From positions 1-61,054 of the forward strand of contig VXUA01000056.1 of NCBI GenBank assembly GCA_009837185.1: a DNA stretch of 61,054 nt. The letters are read 5' to 3'. Of this stretch, positions 48,844 to 56,365 are shown in pieces. Source of the stretch: Gammaproteobacteria bacterium. Its GTDB lineage: Bacteria; Pseudomonadota; Gammaproteobacteria; Pseudomonadales; Azotimanducaceae. Positions within the stretch are counted from its first letter, which is position 1. Every line of letters begins with the position of its first letter. Under the pieces are notes generated by a model, which was given only the letters and a program-made list of their open reading frames with translations, was not told the DNA's origin and ran no database searches. The translations under genes and the position numbers were made by a program.

Positions 48844-48912
48844 CCAAAAACTACGATAACTCTCTATTTAGAATATTTCCGCTATTTACCGTAGCAAGAC
48901 AGAATAGTTGCG

Positions 48913-51300
48913 ATGACTGAAAATTTAAGCATCGGAAATAACGTCGGCACAGGCGAGCCTGACGAGATGAGATACTTTGAGCCTTCGTTTCTCAACGCGC
49001 TGCCACATTACTTGCCCCTGCTCATTTTCCCGCTGTTGATTCTTGCCGCACACTATGGTGGTTTTTGGTTACTAGGACCGTTCGTTTTCATGAGCGTCGC
49101 AGGATTTCTAGATCGAGTGTTCGGAGTCGATGGTCTCAACATGAACCCAAGAGGTATTTCAGAACGACGCTTTATCTGGTACAACATTCCTGTGTGGACT
49201 TGGGCCGTACTGTGGCCACCGACATTAGTGTTCGGACTATGGCAGATCTTCGGCGGAGCTTCGTATCCAATTTGGCAAAAGGTGTGTCTCGCCGTGCTGC
49301 TGACCATGGAAGCACAAGCGGTGTTTGTCGTCGGGCACGAACTCGTTCACAGACGCTCCACTTGGGAACGAAGACTCGGTGAATTTCTTCTGGCTTCAAA
49401 TTCCTACCCTCAATATGCCACGGAGCACGTGTACATTCACCACGCTAAAGTCGGTACTCCTCACGATGTAGGATCTGCGCCAAAAGGAGAGAGCTTCTGG
49501 CGGTACTTCCCTCGAGAAGTCGTCAGTAATCTAACCAATTCGTGGAAAGTCACTGGTGAACGCTTAGCGCGGCGAAAGCTATCCCGGTGGCACTATAGCA
49601 ATCCTTTTTGGCGATACGGTATTGCGTTAGCGTTTTGGTATGGCTTAGTTTATTCCCTGGGCGGAATTTGGGCAGTGCCCATTTACATATTTCTGGGGCT
49701 GAGCTGCGTATTCTCGATGAAGATCAGTAACTACTTCCAACACTATGGGCTACGTAGAGTTTTAATGTCTAACGGCCGTTGGGAAAAAATTTCACCGCGC
49801 CATTCTTGGAATGCAGATTGGAAATTTACCAACTGGATGTTTTTCAAAATGCAACGGCATGCCGATCATCACGCGATGGCCACCCGACCCTATGCACAAT
49901 TACAACACCGCGCGCATGAGTCGCCTGAACTTCCCGGTACGTACGGCGACATGATGAACCTCGTGCTCCGACCGAAACGTTGGTTCGCAAAGATGGATCC
50001 TTTGGTCGACGAGTGGCGAAAGCATTTTTACCCTGAGATTGACGATTGGAGTCCTTACGACAGCTCCATTTCGTCTGCGAGACCAGACGACTTTAATGAG
50101 ATCGTTGAAATTTTCGGAGTTGCGCCGAGACTCGCGGCGCGAATCGAACGCAATCCAGAACTACTCGACAATCTATCAGAGAGAGAGTTCACCGATCTTA
50201 ATCTACCGAAGGGAATATTAGACGAGCAGGAATATGATATTGCACGTCGCGGGCTAGCGAGACTCTATTGGACTACCGAAATGGGAGTCCAAGAAATGCG
50301 AGACTTGATTGCGGAAATACCATCCACAAACTCTAAAGAGACTGCAGAAATTGCGCGGAATTGGGTGAATGACAAGGGCTTTCAGATTGGGATGCACGTC
50401 CTCCGAGAAAACTTGTCGACGACCGAAGCCTCAATCGCTCTCTCCAATCTAGCCGAAGCGACCATTACCTCCGTGATTTCCTCAACGATTACAGACTATG
50501 TTGAGCAAGCGGCCGACGACTTAGAGGATGGAGTAGCCGTGATATTCTTCGACGAACTCGCGACCAAGGAAGCGTTTCCTGGTGTCAAGATCAAGGTACT
50601 AGTTCTGTTCGAAGGTTGGGAAGCTGACTCGATCAAACGAATGTCTCGTAGTCTACGAGATAGGCTTGGACATCTCGCTACGGATAGCTTGTTGTTCTCT
50701 CCTATTCAAAGAAAAACTGAGGAGGTTCTAGCACTACCATTCGCGGATCTTCAAGAACACTTCCGACGGTCTGATTTAGAAACAATCCCTAGCCTGACGA
50801 GAGCTCGATGTGTATGGGAACATGGAGACACTGGACTAGCAGGTAGATTTGACAGCACTCAACGCGAGCTCATCGACGAGTGTCAAATGAACAAACCTCA
50901 ATGCCTAGCGAACACATCCTCAAGTTCTAACGGGGACCCGCACAAGTCTCCTTACCTTGGATTGAGTGCCAAGATCAATCAATTTGAAGAGGTCGCACGG
51001 TTCTTACAGTTAACAGATCAGACTACTGATCTCAACGATTCCGCCCCGACGGCTACAACGATATTCCAGCATATGGGTGAAAACGAATTAGCAGAAGGTA
51101 CGAAGTTATGGCGTACTCTTCAGGGAGTCGCTCACCTCGTACATGAAGATAGTTTCGACTTAAGGAAGGCTAAGCCAAGAGTGCAGCAACTCATTGCCAA
51201 TTCGTGCGGACATGACGAGTTTGACGTTTTGACTTCCAAATTAACAGAAATCGATTTAAACACAACTGAAGCTATCAACGCTATCGTCGAGCGTGCGTAG
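48913..51300 (+). CDS. AlkB-type hydroxylase fused to degenerate GlnE-like domain
   Basis: 795 residues. Residues 1-380 are a membrane di-iron hydroxylase of the alkane monooxygenase type. They carry the histidine boxes HELVH (142-146), EHVYIHH (171-177), NYFQHYG (273-279) and RHADHH (315-320), with six-helix topology. Residues about 398-795 follow the order of glutamine synthetase adenylyltransferase (GlnE). FGVAPRLAARIERNPELLDN matches the GlnE start. SNLAEATITSV matches LSVLAET. LTRARCVWEHGDTGLAGRF matches the YAMVKARIMGD region, and a C-terminal helical part follows. The nucleotidyltransferase GG..SDxDL motif is not conserved (FFDELATKEAFPGVKIKV, about 545-562), so the module is probably not catalytic. 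First gene of the YcaO operon, 11 bases after an IS. Possibly hydroxylates the peptide. Confidence 0.72.
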   Translation: MTENLSIGNNVGTGEPDEMRYFEPSFLNALPHYLPLLIFPLLILAAHYGGFWLLGPFVFMSVAGFLDRVFGVDGLNMNPRGISERRFIWYNIPVWTWAVLWPPTLVFGLWQIFGGASYPIWQKVCLAVLLTMEAQAVFVVGHELVHRRSTWERRLGEFLLASNSYPQYATEHVYIHHAKVGTPHDVGSAPKGESFWRYFPREVVSNLTNSWKVTGERLARRKLSRWHYSNPFWRYGIALAFWYGLVYSLGGIWAVPIYIFLGLSCVFSMKISNYFQHYGLRRVLMSNGRWEKISPRHSWNADWKFTNWMFFKMQRHADHHAMATRPYAQLQHRAHESPELPGTYGDMMNLVLRPKRWFAKMDPLVDEWRKHFYPEIDDWSPYDSSISSARPDDFNEIVEIFGVAPRLAARIERNPELLDNLSEREFTDLNLPKGILDEQEYDIARRGLARLYWTTEMGVQEMRDLIAEIPSTNSKETAEIARNWVNDKGFQIGMHVLRENLSTTEASIALSNLAEATITSVISSTITDYVEQAADDLEDGVAVIFFDELATKEAFPGVKIKVLVLFEGWEADSIKRMSRSLRDRLGHLATDSLLFSPIQRKTEEVLALPFADLQEHFRRSDLETIPSLTRARCVWEHGDTGLAGRFDSTQRELIDECQMNKPQCLANTSSSSNGDPHKSPYLGLSAKINQFEEVARFLQLTDQTTDLNDSAPTATTIFQHMGENELAEGTKLWRTLQGVAHLVHEDSFDLRKAKPRVQQLIANSCGHDEFDVLTSKLTEIDLNTTEAINAIVERA

Positions 51301-51302
51301 AG

Positions 51303-53648
51303 GTGCCAGCAAGCTCTACCGCGAATTTCGAAGCACAGGTTCAATCACACAAAGATGCTCAGCCGTCAGCGATCCTGACCAAGACCACGCCCGAAGACCA
51401 AGGACTAGTTAAGCTTCCGGTACTCGCTCCACATCTGAAGTTCCACGACATCGGAGATCATAATGTTTTATTGGTCTCTGAATCTTTCAATACGCTACTA
51501 CGCGGGAAACTGTATTGTGACTTGATACCGCTCGTAGACGGGTGCAACAGTCTAGATTCCATACTGTCTTCACTGGATTCCACGCACGAGTTCGCAAGCT
51601 TACTCGCGGCGATTGTGTCTCTCTCTACTAAAGGATATATAGTTTCTGCCGATCACAGTTTGAACTCATCCATTGCTGCGTATTGGTCGTCTCTCGGAGC
51701 ATCGCCACGTTGGGTCGAACAGCGACTCGCAGAAGCGTGTGTGTTAGTAAATGAAGATCAAAAAGAACTGGTACGATGCCTAAATGACGCTGGCGTTTCA
51801 ACTAACAACGAGAATCCGAATCTCAATGTTTCAGTTTGCGACGACTATTTAGCTAAAGACTTCCAAGATACGAACCAGACAAATCGCGATCTGAAAATTC
51901 CATGGATGCTAGTACGACCACTAGGTATCGAAATACTGTTCGGACCTATTTTTAACGCTGAAAACAATGGTCCGTGTTGGATGTGTCTTGCCAATCGTCT
52001 TCACCTTCACCAAGAGGTGCACAACTTCTTGCGATACAGCTTGGGTGAAGATCGTGCATTCAAAGCATTTGCGACGGAACCAATCGTCCGACAATCGGTT
52101 ATTTCATTCGTGGCGAGCGAAATTGTTAAGTGGTTAGTGTTACATGAATTTGCACCGCTGCATCAACATTCGGTTTCATTGAACGTCAATACTCTCTCGC
52201 TTTCTCAGCATCGAGTTTTGCGGAGACCACAGTGTTCCGTGTGCGGTGATCCGGAGTTGTATAACCCAAATAGGAAACCAGCGCCAATTACACTGAAATC
52301 TAGCCCAAAGATTAGTCGTAATAGTGGTGGGGTTCACGCGGAAGAACCTGAAGAGACCTTGGCGAAGTATCGTCATCTAGTGAGTCCTGTTAGTGGCGTA
52401 GTGAGTTGGCTTCGACGTAGTACTGATGAAACGGATAGCTATTTACACGTGTACTGGGCAGGGAGTAATTTTGGTGCGCGAGGCCGAAGCTTAAGTTCGC
52501 TTCGTCGTAGCTTAAGAAGCAAGAGCGCAGGTAAAGGGAGTTCTAGGGAACAGTCAAAAGTCAGTGCTTTGTGTGAAGCCATCGAACGGTTTTCAGGAAG
52601 TATCGATGGAAGTGAGATTTCCATTCGTAAGCAATTCGTTGAACTTGCAAGAGATGAAGAAGCCATTCATCCTAATGATGTTCAGTTATTTAGTGATTAT
52701 CAATACGACAACGCGCAGGAATTGAACGCGCAAGGGCATCCATACAACGTGATTCCGAGACGCTTCGACGAAACCGCTGATGTGAGTTGGACACCAGTCT
52801 GGTCATTTACGCAAGAACGACAGCGTTATCTGCCAACGACGATGTTGTATAGTATGCCATCCGAACTCCGAGGTCCTAATGACCGCATTGCAGATTCCAA
52901 TGGCTGTGCCGCTGGTAACACCCTAGAAGAAGCTATCCTGCAAGCGTTCTACGAACTTGTTGAACGCGATGCGTTTGCCATTTGGTGGTACAACAGCATC
53001 CAAGCACCAGCAGTTGACCTTTCAAGTTTTAATGAAGAATATCTGGTAATTGCTTCGGAATACTATAGCCAAAGGGAACGTGATCTTTGGATGCTTGATG
53101 TCTCTTCAGATATAGACGTTCCTACTTTTGTTGCAGTTTCAAGGCGAATGAATTCTGATTCTGAAGACATAATCTATGGTGCAGGAACACACTCTGATCC
53201 CGAAATAGCCGCATTACGCGCCGTGTGTGAACTCAATCAATGCCTGTCTTGGCTACCCGATAGTGCCAGTGGGGACAATCGACCCAAAATCGACGATCCC
53301 ATAGCATTAAATTGGTGGCGATCTGCCCGTCTCGATGATTGCAACTGGTTAGCACCATCCAAACAGATTCGAACAGCTACAGATTACACAGTATCAGATT
53401 CCGAGGACATGAGGGACGACATAGAGCATTGTCGAGCTAAAGTAGAAGCCAAGGGTTTAGAGTTTTTAGTGCTAAATCAAACACGTCCAGATATTGGTAT
53501 GCCAGTGGCTCGGGTGATCGTACCGGGTATGCGACACTTTTGGGCAAGATTTGCCCCAGGGCGATTGTACGATGTACCTGTAGATCTGGGTTGGTTCAAG
53601 CACAGTCTTGACGAATCTGAGCTAAATCAAAATCCGGTGATTGCTTGA
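51303..53648 (+). CDS. Fused E1-like/YcaO azoline synthetase (TOMM cyclodehydratase)
   Basis: Converts Cys (or Ser/Thr) of a leader-bearing peptide to azoline rings using ATP. GTG start two bases after the hydroxylase stop. The N-terminal part (about 40-330) is a leader-binding, E1-like/ocin-ThiF-like domain with zinc ligands CWMC (225-228) and CSVC (311-314). The C-terminal part (about 360-781) is YcaO. ATP-site residues are in SKVSALCEAIERFSG (E425, E428) and AAGNTLEEAILQAFYELVER. Of 781 residues, the fused C-D layout is common in proteusin and goadsporin-like clusters. The C-terminus ends LNQNPVIA and lacks the PxPxP motif usual in cyclodehydratase YcaO proteins. Confidence 0.88.
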   Translation: MPASSTANFEAQVQSHKDAQPSAILTKTTPEDQGLVKLPVLAPHLKFHDIGDHNVLLVSESFNTLLRGKLYCDLIPLVDGCNSLDSILSSLDSTHEFASLLAAIVSLSTKGYIVSADHSLNSSIAAYWSSLGASPRWVEQRLAEACVLVNEDQKELVRCLNDAGVSTNNENPNLNVSVCDDYLAKDFQDTNQTNRDLKIPWMLVRPLGIEILFGPIFNAENNGPCWMCLANRLHLHQEVHNFLRYSLGEDRAFKAFATEPIVRQSVISFVASEIVKWLVLHEFAPLHQHSVSLNVNTLSLSQHRVLRRPQCSVCGDPELYNPNRKPAPITLKSSPKISRNSGGVHAEEPEETLAKYRHLVSPVSGVVSWLRRSTDETDSYLHVYWAGSNFGARGRSLSSLRRSLRSKSAGKGSSREQSKVSALCEAIERFSGSIDGSEISIRKQFVELARDEEAIHPNDVQLFSDYQYDNAQELNAQGHPYNVIPRRFDETADVSWTPVWSFTQERQRYLPTTMLYSMPSELRGPNDRIADSNGCAAGNTLEEAILQAFYELVERDAFAIWWYNSIQAPAVDLSSFNEEYLVIASEYYSQRERDLWMLDVSSDIDVPTFVAVSRRMNSDSEDIIYGAGTHSDPEIAALRAVCELNQCLSWLPDSASGDNRPKIDDPIALNWWRSARLDDCNWLAPSKQIRTATDYTVSDSEDMRDDIEHCRAKVEAKGLEFLVLNQTRPDIGMPVARVIVPGMRHFWARFAPGRLYDVPVDLGWFKHSLDESELNQNPVIA

Positions 53649-53652
53649 AAAA

Positions 53653-54771
53653 ATGGATATCGACGAAGCAGTACTAATTACCCAAGAAAGGCTCGCACAA
53701 GAGGGTCAAAATATGGGGGACTTATTAGGCTTTCTTCGGCACCGCATTTCTCCAACTCTCATAGGTGAATCACACTGGATGCACATCCTTAAACGAGCCG
53801 AAACGCTTCCGATTGAAATGGGAGCTCTACCCTTTGGGTTTGAGATTCCCTTACATGAACATTTGCCAGTCGCTGATTTCGGAGTCTCATTAGCAAGCGG
53901 TACCAGAACGGCTACTTTCTATGAAGACCTCCACCGCAAAAACTCTGCTGATGAAACTACAAATGCAGTTTTGAACTTATTTCAGCAAATGGAATCCGAC
54001 AGATCAAAGTTGCGCGACATTGTGGGTCGGAAGTTGATGCTTGAATACGACATCGATTCCAATTCTGATAACACACGTCGGATGCCAGGGATGTTTTTAC
54101 GGCCAGGGGAAAGACCTATCATGGGTGGCGGTTCTCAGCTGGAAGATATTACCACCGTAATGGACGCTTTAGTCTCTTGCGTAGGTTGGAATCAAGACGC
54201 TGCTGAAAGGAAGAATGTTGAACACGCATATCTCGTGCAACCAAAACATACACGGACGGACTCCTTTGGAATTTTCCCTTCACGTTCTCGATCGATTCGA
54301 TTAGCGGTAATGGGCTTTACAGATTTACAGGAACTTTGTACCTATCTTGACAAAGCCGAATGGCCTGGACTAATTTCAGCCGTAGAGTCTGTAGTCTCAC
54401 GATTTCAAGAGCGAGCGAATGTCGTCAGAAGTGGAGTAAACATTGACGTGCATAGCAACGGCTTAGGTCCTTCGCTTGGGCTCACTCTCATCGTAAAGCA
54501 AAGGTTCACGAAGGACTCTCGATACTGGCTCGACGGTCAGACGGACTGGGAGCCGTTCCTTAGAGCATTAAGTTTAGAAGATGTCATAGACCCAAAAAAA
54601 CTAAAGGATCTAGAGAGTTGGCACTCGCAACCGAATGTGTTATTCGCGAAGTCTGGCCGCTTTGTTTTATTACAGGGTATTCACCACATAAAGCTTGTCG
54701 TTTCCGACAATCAGCTTCAAAAAGTGAAAGCTTATTTGTTCCTCGTCCTTTCTGGAGCGATCGCACAATAG
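53653..54771 (+). CDS. RiPP-cluster-associated protein of unknown function
   Basis: 372 residues from ATG 53653, four bases after the YcaO stop (a TTG at 53641 is possible). It is soluble, with a conserved-looking C-terminal half: VHSNGLGPSLGLTLIVKQR, then FLRALSLEDVIDPKKLKDLE, then a W-containing segment and LLQGIHHIKLVV with AYL at the end. From memory, a similar pattern (a GPxLGLE core, an HIKLVY strand, an AKAYL end) occurs in unnamed proteins next to RiPP synthetases of cyanobacteria and proteobacteria. It is not a SagB-type flavin dehydrogenase: no FMN-binding motif is seen. A role in peptide modification is inferred from the operon. Confidence 0.55.
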   Translation: MDIDEAVLITQERLAQEGQNMGDLLGFLRHRISPTLIGESHWMHILKRAETLPIEMGALPFGFEIPLHEHLPVADFGVSLASGTRTATFYEDLHRKNSADETTNAVLNLFQQMESDRSKLRDIVGRKLMLEYDIDSNSDNTRRMPGMFLRPGERPIMGGGSQLEDITTVMDALVSCVGWNQDAAERKNVEHAYLVQPKHTRTDSFGIFPSRSRSIRLAVMGFTDLQELCTYLDKAEWPGLISAVESVVSRFQERANVVRSGVNIDVHSNGLGPSLGLTLIVKQRFTKDSRYWLDGQTDWEPFLRALSLEDVIDPKKLKDLESWHSQPNVLFAKSGRFVLLQGIHHIKLVVSDNQLQKVKAYLFLVLSGAIAQ

Positions 54772-54786
54772 CGTCCCCAGAAATGC

Positions 54787-54815
54787 AAAAGCCGCCACCT
54801 CACAGAGATGGCGAC
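54787..54815 (-). terminator. Rho-independent terminator for the precursor gene
   Basis: On the minus strand GTCGCCA (54815-54809) pairs with TGGCGGC (54797-54791) and is followed by TTTT (54790-54787). It lies downstream of the precursor gene. On the plus strand there is no T-run, so it mainly serves the minus strand. Confidence 0.65.
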
Positions 54816-54824
54816 TCCTCTGAC

Positions 54825-54853
54825 TCAACGCGAACTAGATTAGTTCGCGTTGA
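54825..54853. terminator. Long perfect inverted repeat between convergent genes
   Basis: TCAACGCGAACTA (54825-54837) is exactly complementary to TAGTTCGCGTTGA (54841-54853) around a three-base loop: 13 base pairs. It lies between the converging YcaO operon and the precursor gene. There is no T-run on either side. It may be a bidirectional transcription block or an mRNA-stabilising 3' hairpin for the precursor. Confidence 0.6.
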
Positions 54854-54883
54854 AATTAAACGTGAAGAACGTTTAGATTTTGT

Positions 54884-55135
54884 CTACCAGCAACAACAAA
54901 GACCAGCGGAAATTGCTTCGAGTTGTTCCTCGGTGATGTTCGGGTCGGGCGGCAATGCAAGGTGAACTGTTTGCATGTCGCTTTCGTGGACCTTAATTGT
55001 CATCGAGTCCGGAATTGTGATTCCTAACTCATTGCTGATGGTCATCTTAGGATTAGCCAGAAGTGCTTGCCTGAACTGTTCATCCACAGCAGACTTCTCG
55101 ACAATTTGTTGAAGCATTTGATCGCCACTTCTCAT
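54884..55135 (-). CDS. Proteusin-type RiPP precursor, predicted core LCCCW
   Basis: 83 residues. The leader (about 1-78) is of the nitrile-hydratase-like (NHLP) type: VDEQFRQALLANPKMTIS, a short acidic turn, a VHESD strand, VHLALPPDPN and a final helix ITEEQLEAISAG. Predicted C39 cleavage after the Ala-Gly leaves Leu-Cys-Cys-Cys-Trp, which ends at the stop codon. Translation of the 3' end (GCT GGT CTT TGT TGT TGC TGG TAG) was checked by hand. GAGGG lies upstream of ATG 55135, and an extended -10 at 55182. It faces the YcaO operon. Five residues is very short for a proteusin, whose cores usually have tens of residues. Confidence 0.85.
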   Translation of the reverse strand: MRSGDQMLQQIVEKSAVDEQFRQALLANPKMTISNELGITIPDSMTIKVHESDMQTVHLALPPDPNITEEQLEAISAGLCCCW

Positions 55136-55181
55136 AACGGATCCCTCTTAGTCGAAAAATGATGAATTTATAGTTTTGTGA

Positions 55182-55190
55182 ATTATAACA
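55182..55190 (-). promoter_or_regulatory. Extended -10 promoter of the precursor gene
   Basis: On the minus strand TGTTATAAT is a perfect extended -10 (TGnTATAAT), about 48-55 bases upstream of ATG 55135. No TTGACA-like -35 is present at the usual distance, as is common for extended -10 promoters or activator-dependent ones. Confidence 0.55.
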
Positions 55191-55474
55191 TAACTATCGG
55201 TACAGGTCTGCTCACCCATAACCGATTTTCGGACACTCAATTCGGAGTCCTCGCGTCGCTCACTTATGCAAACGACACGAAGTTGCTTCATAAAATACTA
55301 GCAGAATTTCAATACTCGTACGGAAGTGTTTCTTGATTTCCGAGATTGCAAGAGAACATGTACAGAAACTGGGTTTACAACCAAAGAGCTAGCTGCTTAT
55401 TTACAGCTTACTGAGTCAGTTCAAAGAGACTAAGACAGTTATTTACAACACCAACCAAATTTTGAATCCTTAAA
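55191..55474. other. Intergenic region between precursor and LolA-like gene
   Basis: Divergent region of under 300 bases between the minus-strand precursor and the plus-strand genes from 55475. No gene, repeat or operator could be recognised apart from the precursor promoter at its left edge. Promoter for the downstream operon must lie here. Confidence 0.35.
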
Positions 55475-55516
55475 GTGAGCTCCAGATCGACGAACCTTAA
55501 ATTTAGAATTGAATAC

Positions 55517-56365
55517 ATGCGTAAATCGAGAAAGGACACTACTGTGGACTTAACTCTTCATTCGACTCGATTCTTAGTTCTTTTTGCGTCAATGCTCCTC
55601 CTAGTTTGGACTTCTCCAACTTCAACGGTCAGTGCTCAGCAAGAGACACCCGAGGAGAAAGGCATGAGAATCGCCATCGCGGCTAGTGAGAGCAACGAAG
55701 GATTTGGAGACTTTTCGGCTCAGCTAACCATGGTGATTCGTGATCGCCGAGGTGGCGAAAGCACAAGACAAATGCGTTTTAAGGTGCTCGAAGTACCCGA
55801 CGATGGTGACAAGAGTTTGTTCGTATTCGACCAACCACGAGATGTAAAGGGCACAGCACTTCTTACCCACGCTCACATAAATGCCCCAGATGACCAATGG
55901 CTGTATCTTCCTGCACTACAAAAAGTAAAACGCATTAGTGCTTCTGAGCGATCTGGTTCATTTATGGGTAGTGAATTTGCATATGAAGACATGCGAGCAG
56001 GAGAAGTAGCAGAGTACACCTATAAATATTTACGTGAGGAACCGTGTGGGGACTTGACGTGCACGGTGATTGAACAATATCCTCTAGATGAAAAGTCTGG
56101 ATATAGTAAAAAAGTGATCTGGCAGGATACTGAGGAGCTGAGATCATGGAAAATGGAACTGTATGATCGCAAAGACTCACACTTAAAAACACTCACATTC
56201 GCAAAGTACAAACAGTACCTTGAGAAGTTTTGGCGCGCCGAAGAACAATCGATGGAGAATCACTTAACTGGTGCTAGCACGGTTCTGAAATGGACCGGGT
56301 TTGAGTTCGGCAAAGACCTAGACGAAAGCGAGTTCAGCCAGACAGCTCTTCGACGCATTCGCTAA
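55517..56365 (+). CDS. Outer-membrane lipoprotein-sorting (LolA-like) protein
   Basis: Periplasmic protein. ATG 55517 is preferred over GTG 55475 because a signal peptide follows (FLVLFASMLLLVWTSPTSTV, cleaved near ASA/VSA at about residue 40). The mature part has the LolA-like beta-barrel-half signature of PF17131-type proteins: MRFKVLEVPDDGDKSLFVFD, DVKGTALLTHAH, DDQWLYLPALQKVKRISAS and GSFMGSEFAYEDM. Such proteins are usually encoded beside MMPL/RND transporters, to which they hand hydrophobic cargo. It overlaps the next gene (TAATG). The matching transporter here is likely the gene at 30134. Confidence 0.75.
   Translation: MRKSRKDTTVDLTLHSTRFLVLFASMLLLVWTSPTSTVSAQQETPEEKGMRIAIAASESNEGFGDFSAQLTMVIRDRRGGESTRQMRFKVLEVPDDGDKSLFVFDQPRDVKGTALLTHAHINAPDDQWLYLPALQKVKRISASERSGSFMGSEFAYEDMRAGEVAEYTYKYLREEPCGDLTCTVIEQYPLDEKSGYSKKVIWQDTEELRSWKMELYDRKDSHLKTLTFAKYKQYLEKFWRAEEQSMENHLTGASTVLKWTGFEFGKDLDESEFSQTALRRIR

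Larger units (their letters stand above)
47496..48901 (+). mobile_element. IS3-family insertion sequence, copy 2 (near intact)
   Basis: 1406 bp with imperfect terminal inverted repeats: left TGTCTTGCT..CTAAATA, right ending GTAGCAAGACA. The TG...CA tips fit the IS3 family. It carries orfA (47565-47936) and orfB (47854-48843). No 3-5 base target duplication is evident. The flanks ATTC and GAAT extend the inverted repeat instead. The right end lies 11 bases before the start codon of the hydroxylase gene at 48913, so the IS separates that gene from any original promoter and may itself drive it. Confidence 0.88.

Noticed and set aside
53653-54771. SagB-type azoline dehydrogenase in the YcaO operon
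   Set aside because: No FMN-binding nitroreductase motifs are visible, and the sequence pattern fits an unnamed RiPP-associated family instead.
54618-54965. Plus-strand frame covering the end of the 372-aa protein and the precursor
   Set aside because: It runs through two hairpins and is antisense to the precursor, whose leader similarity is clear.
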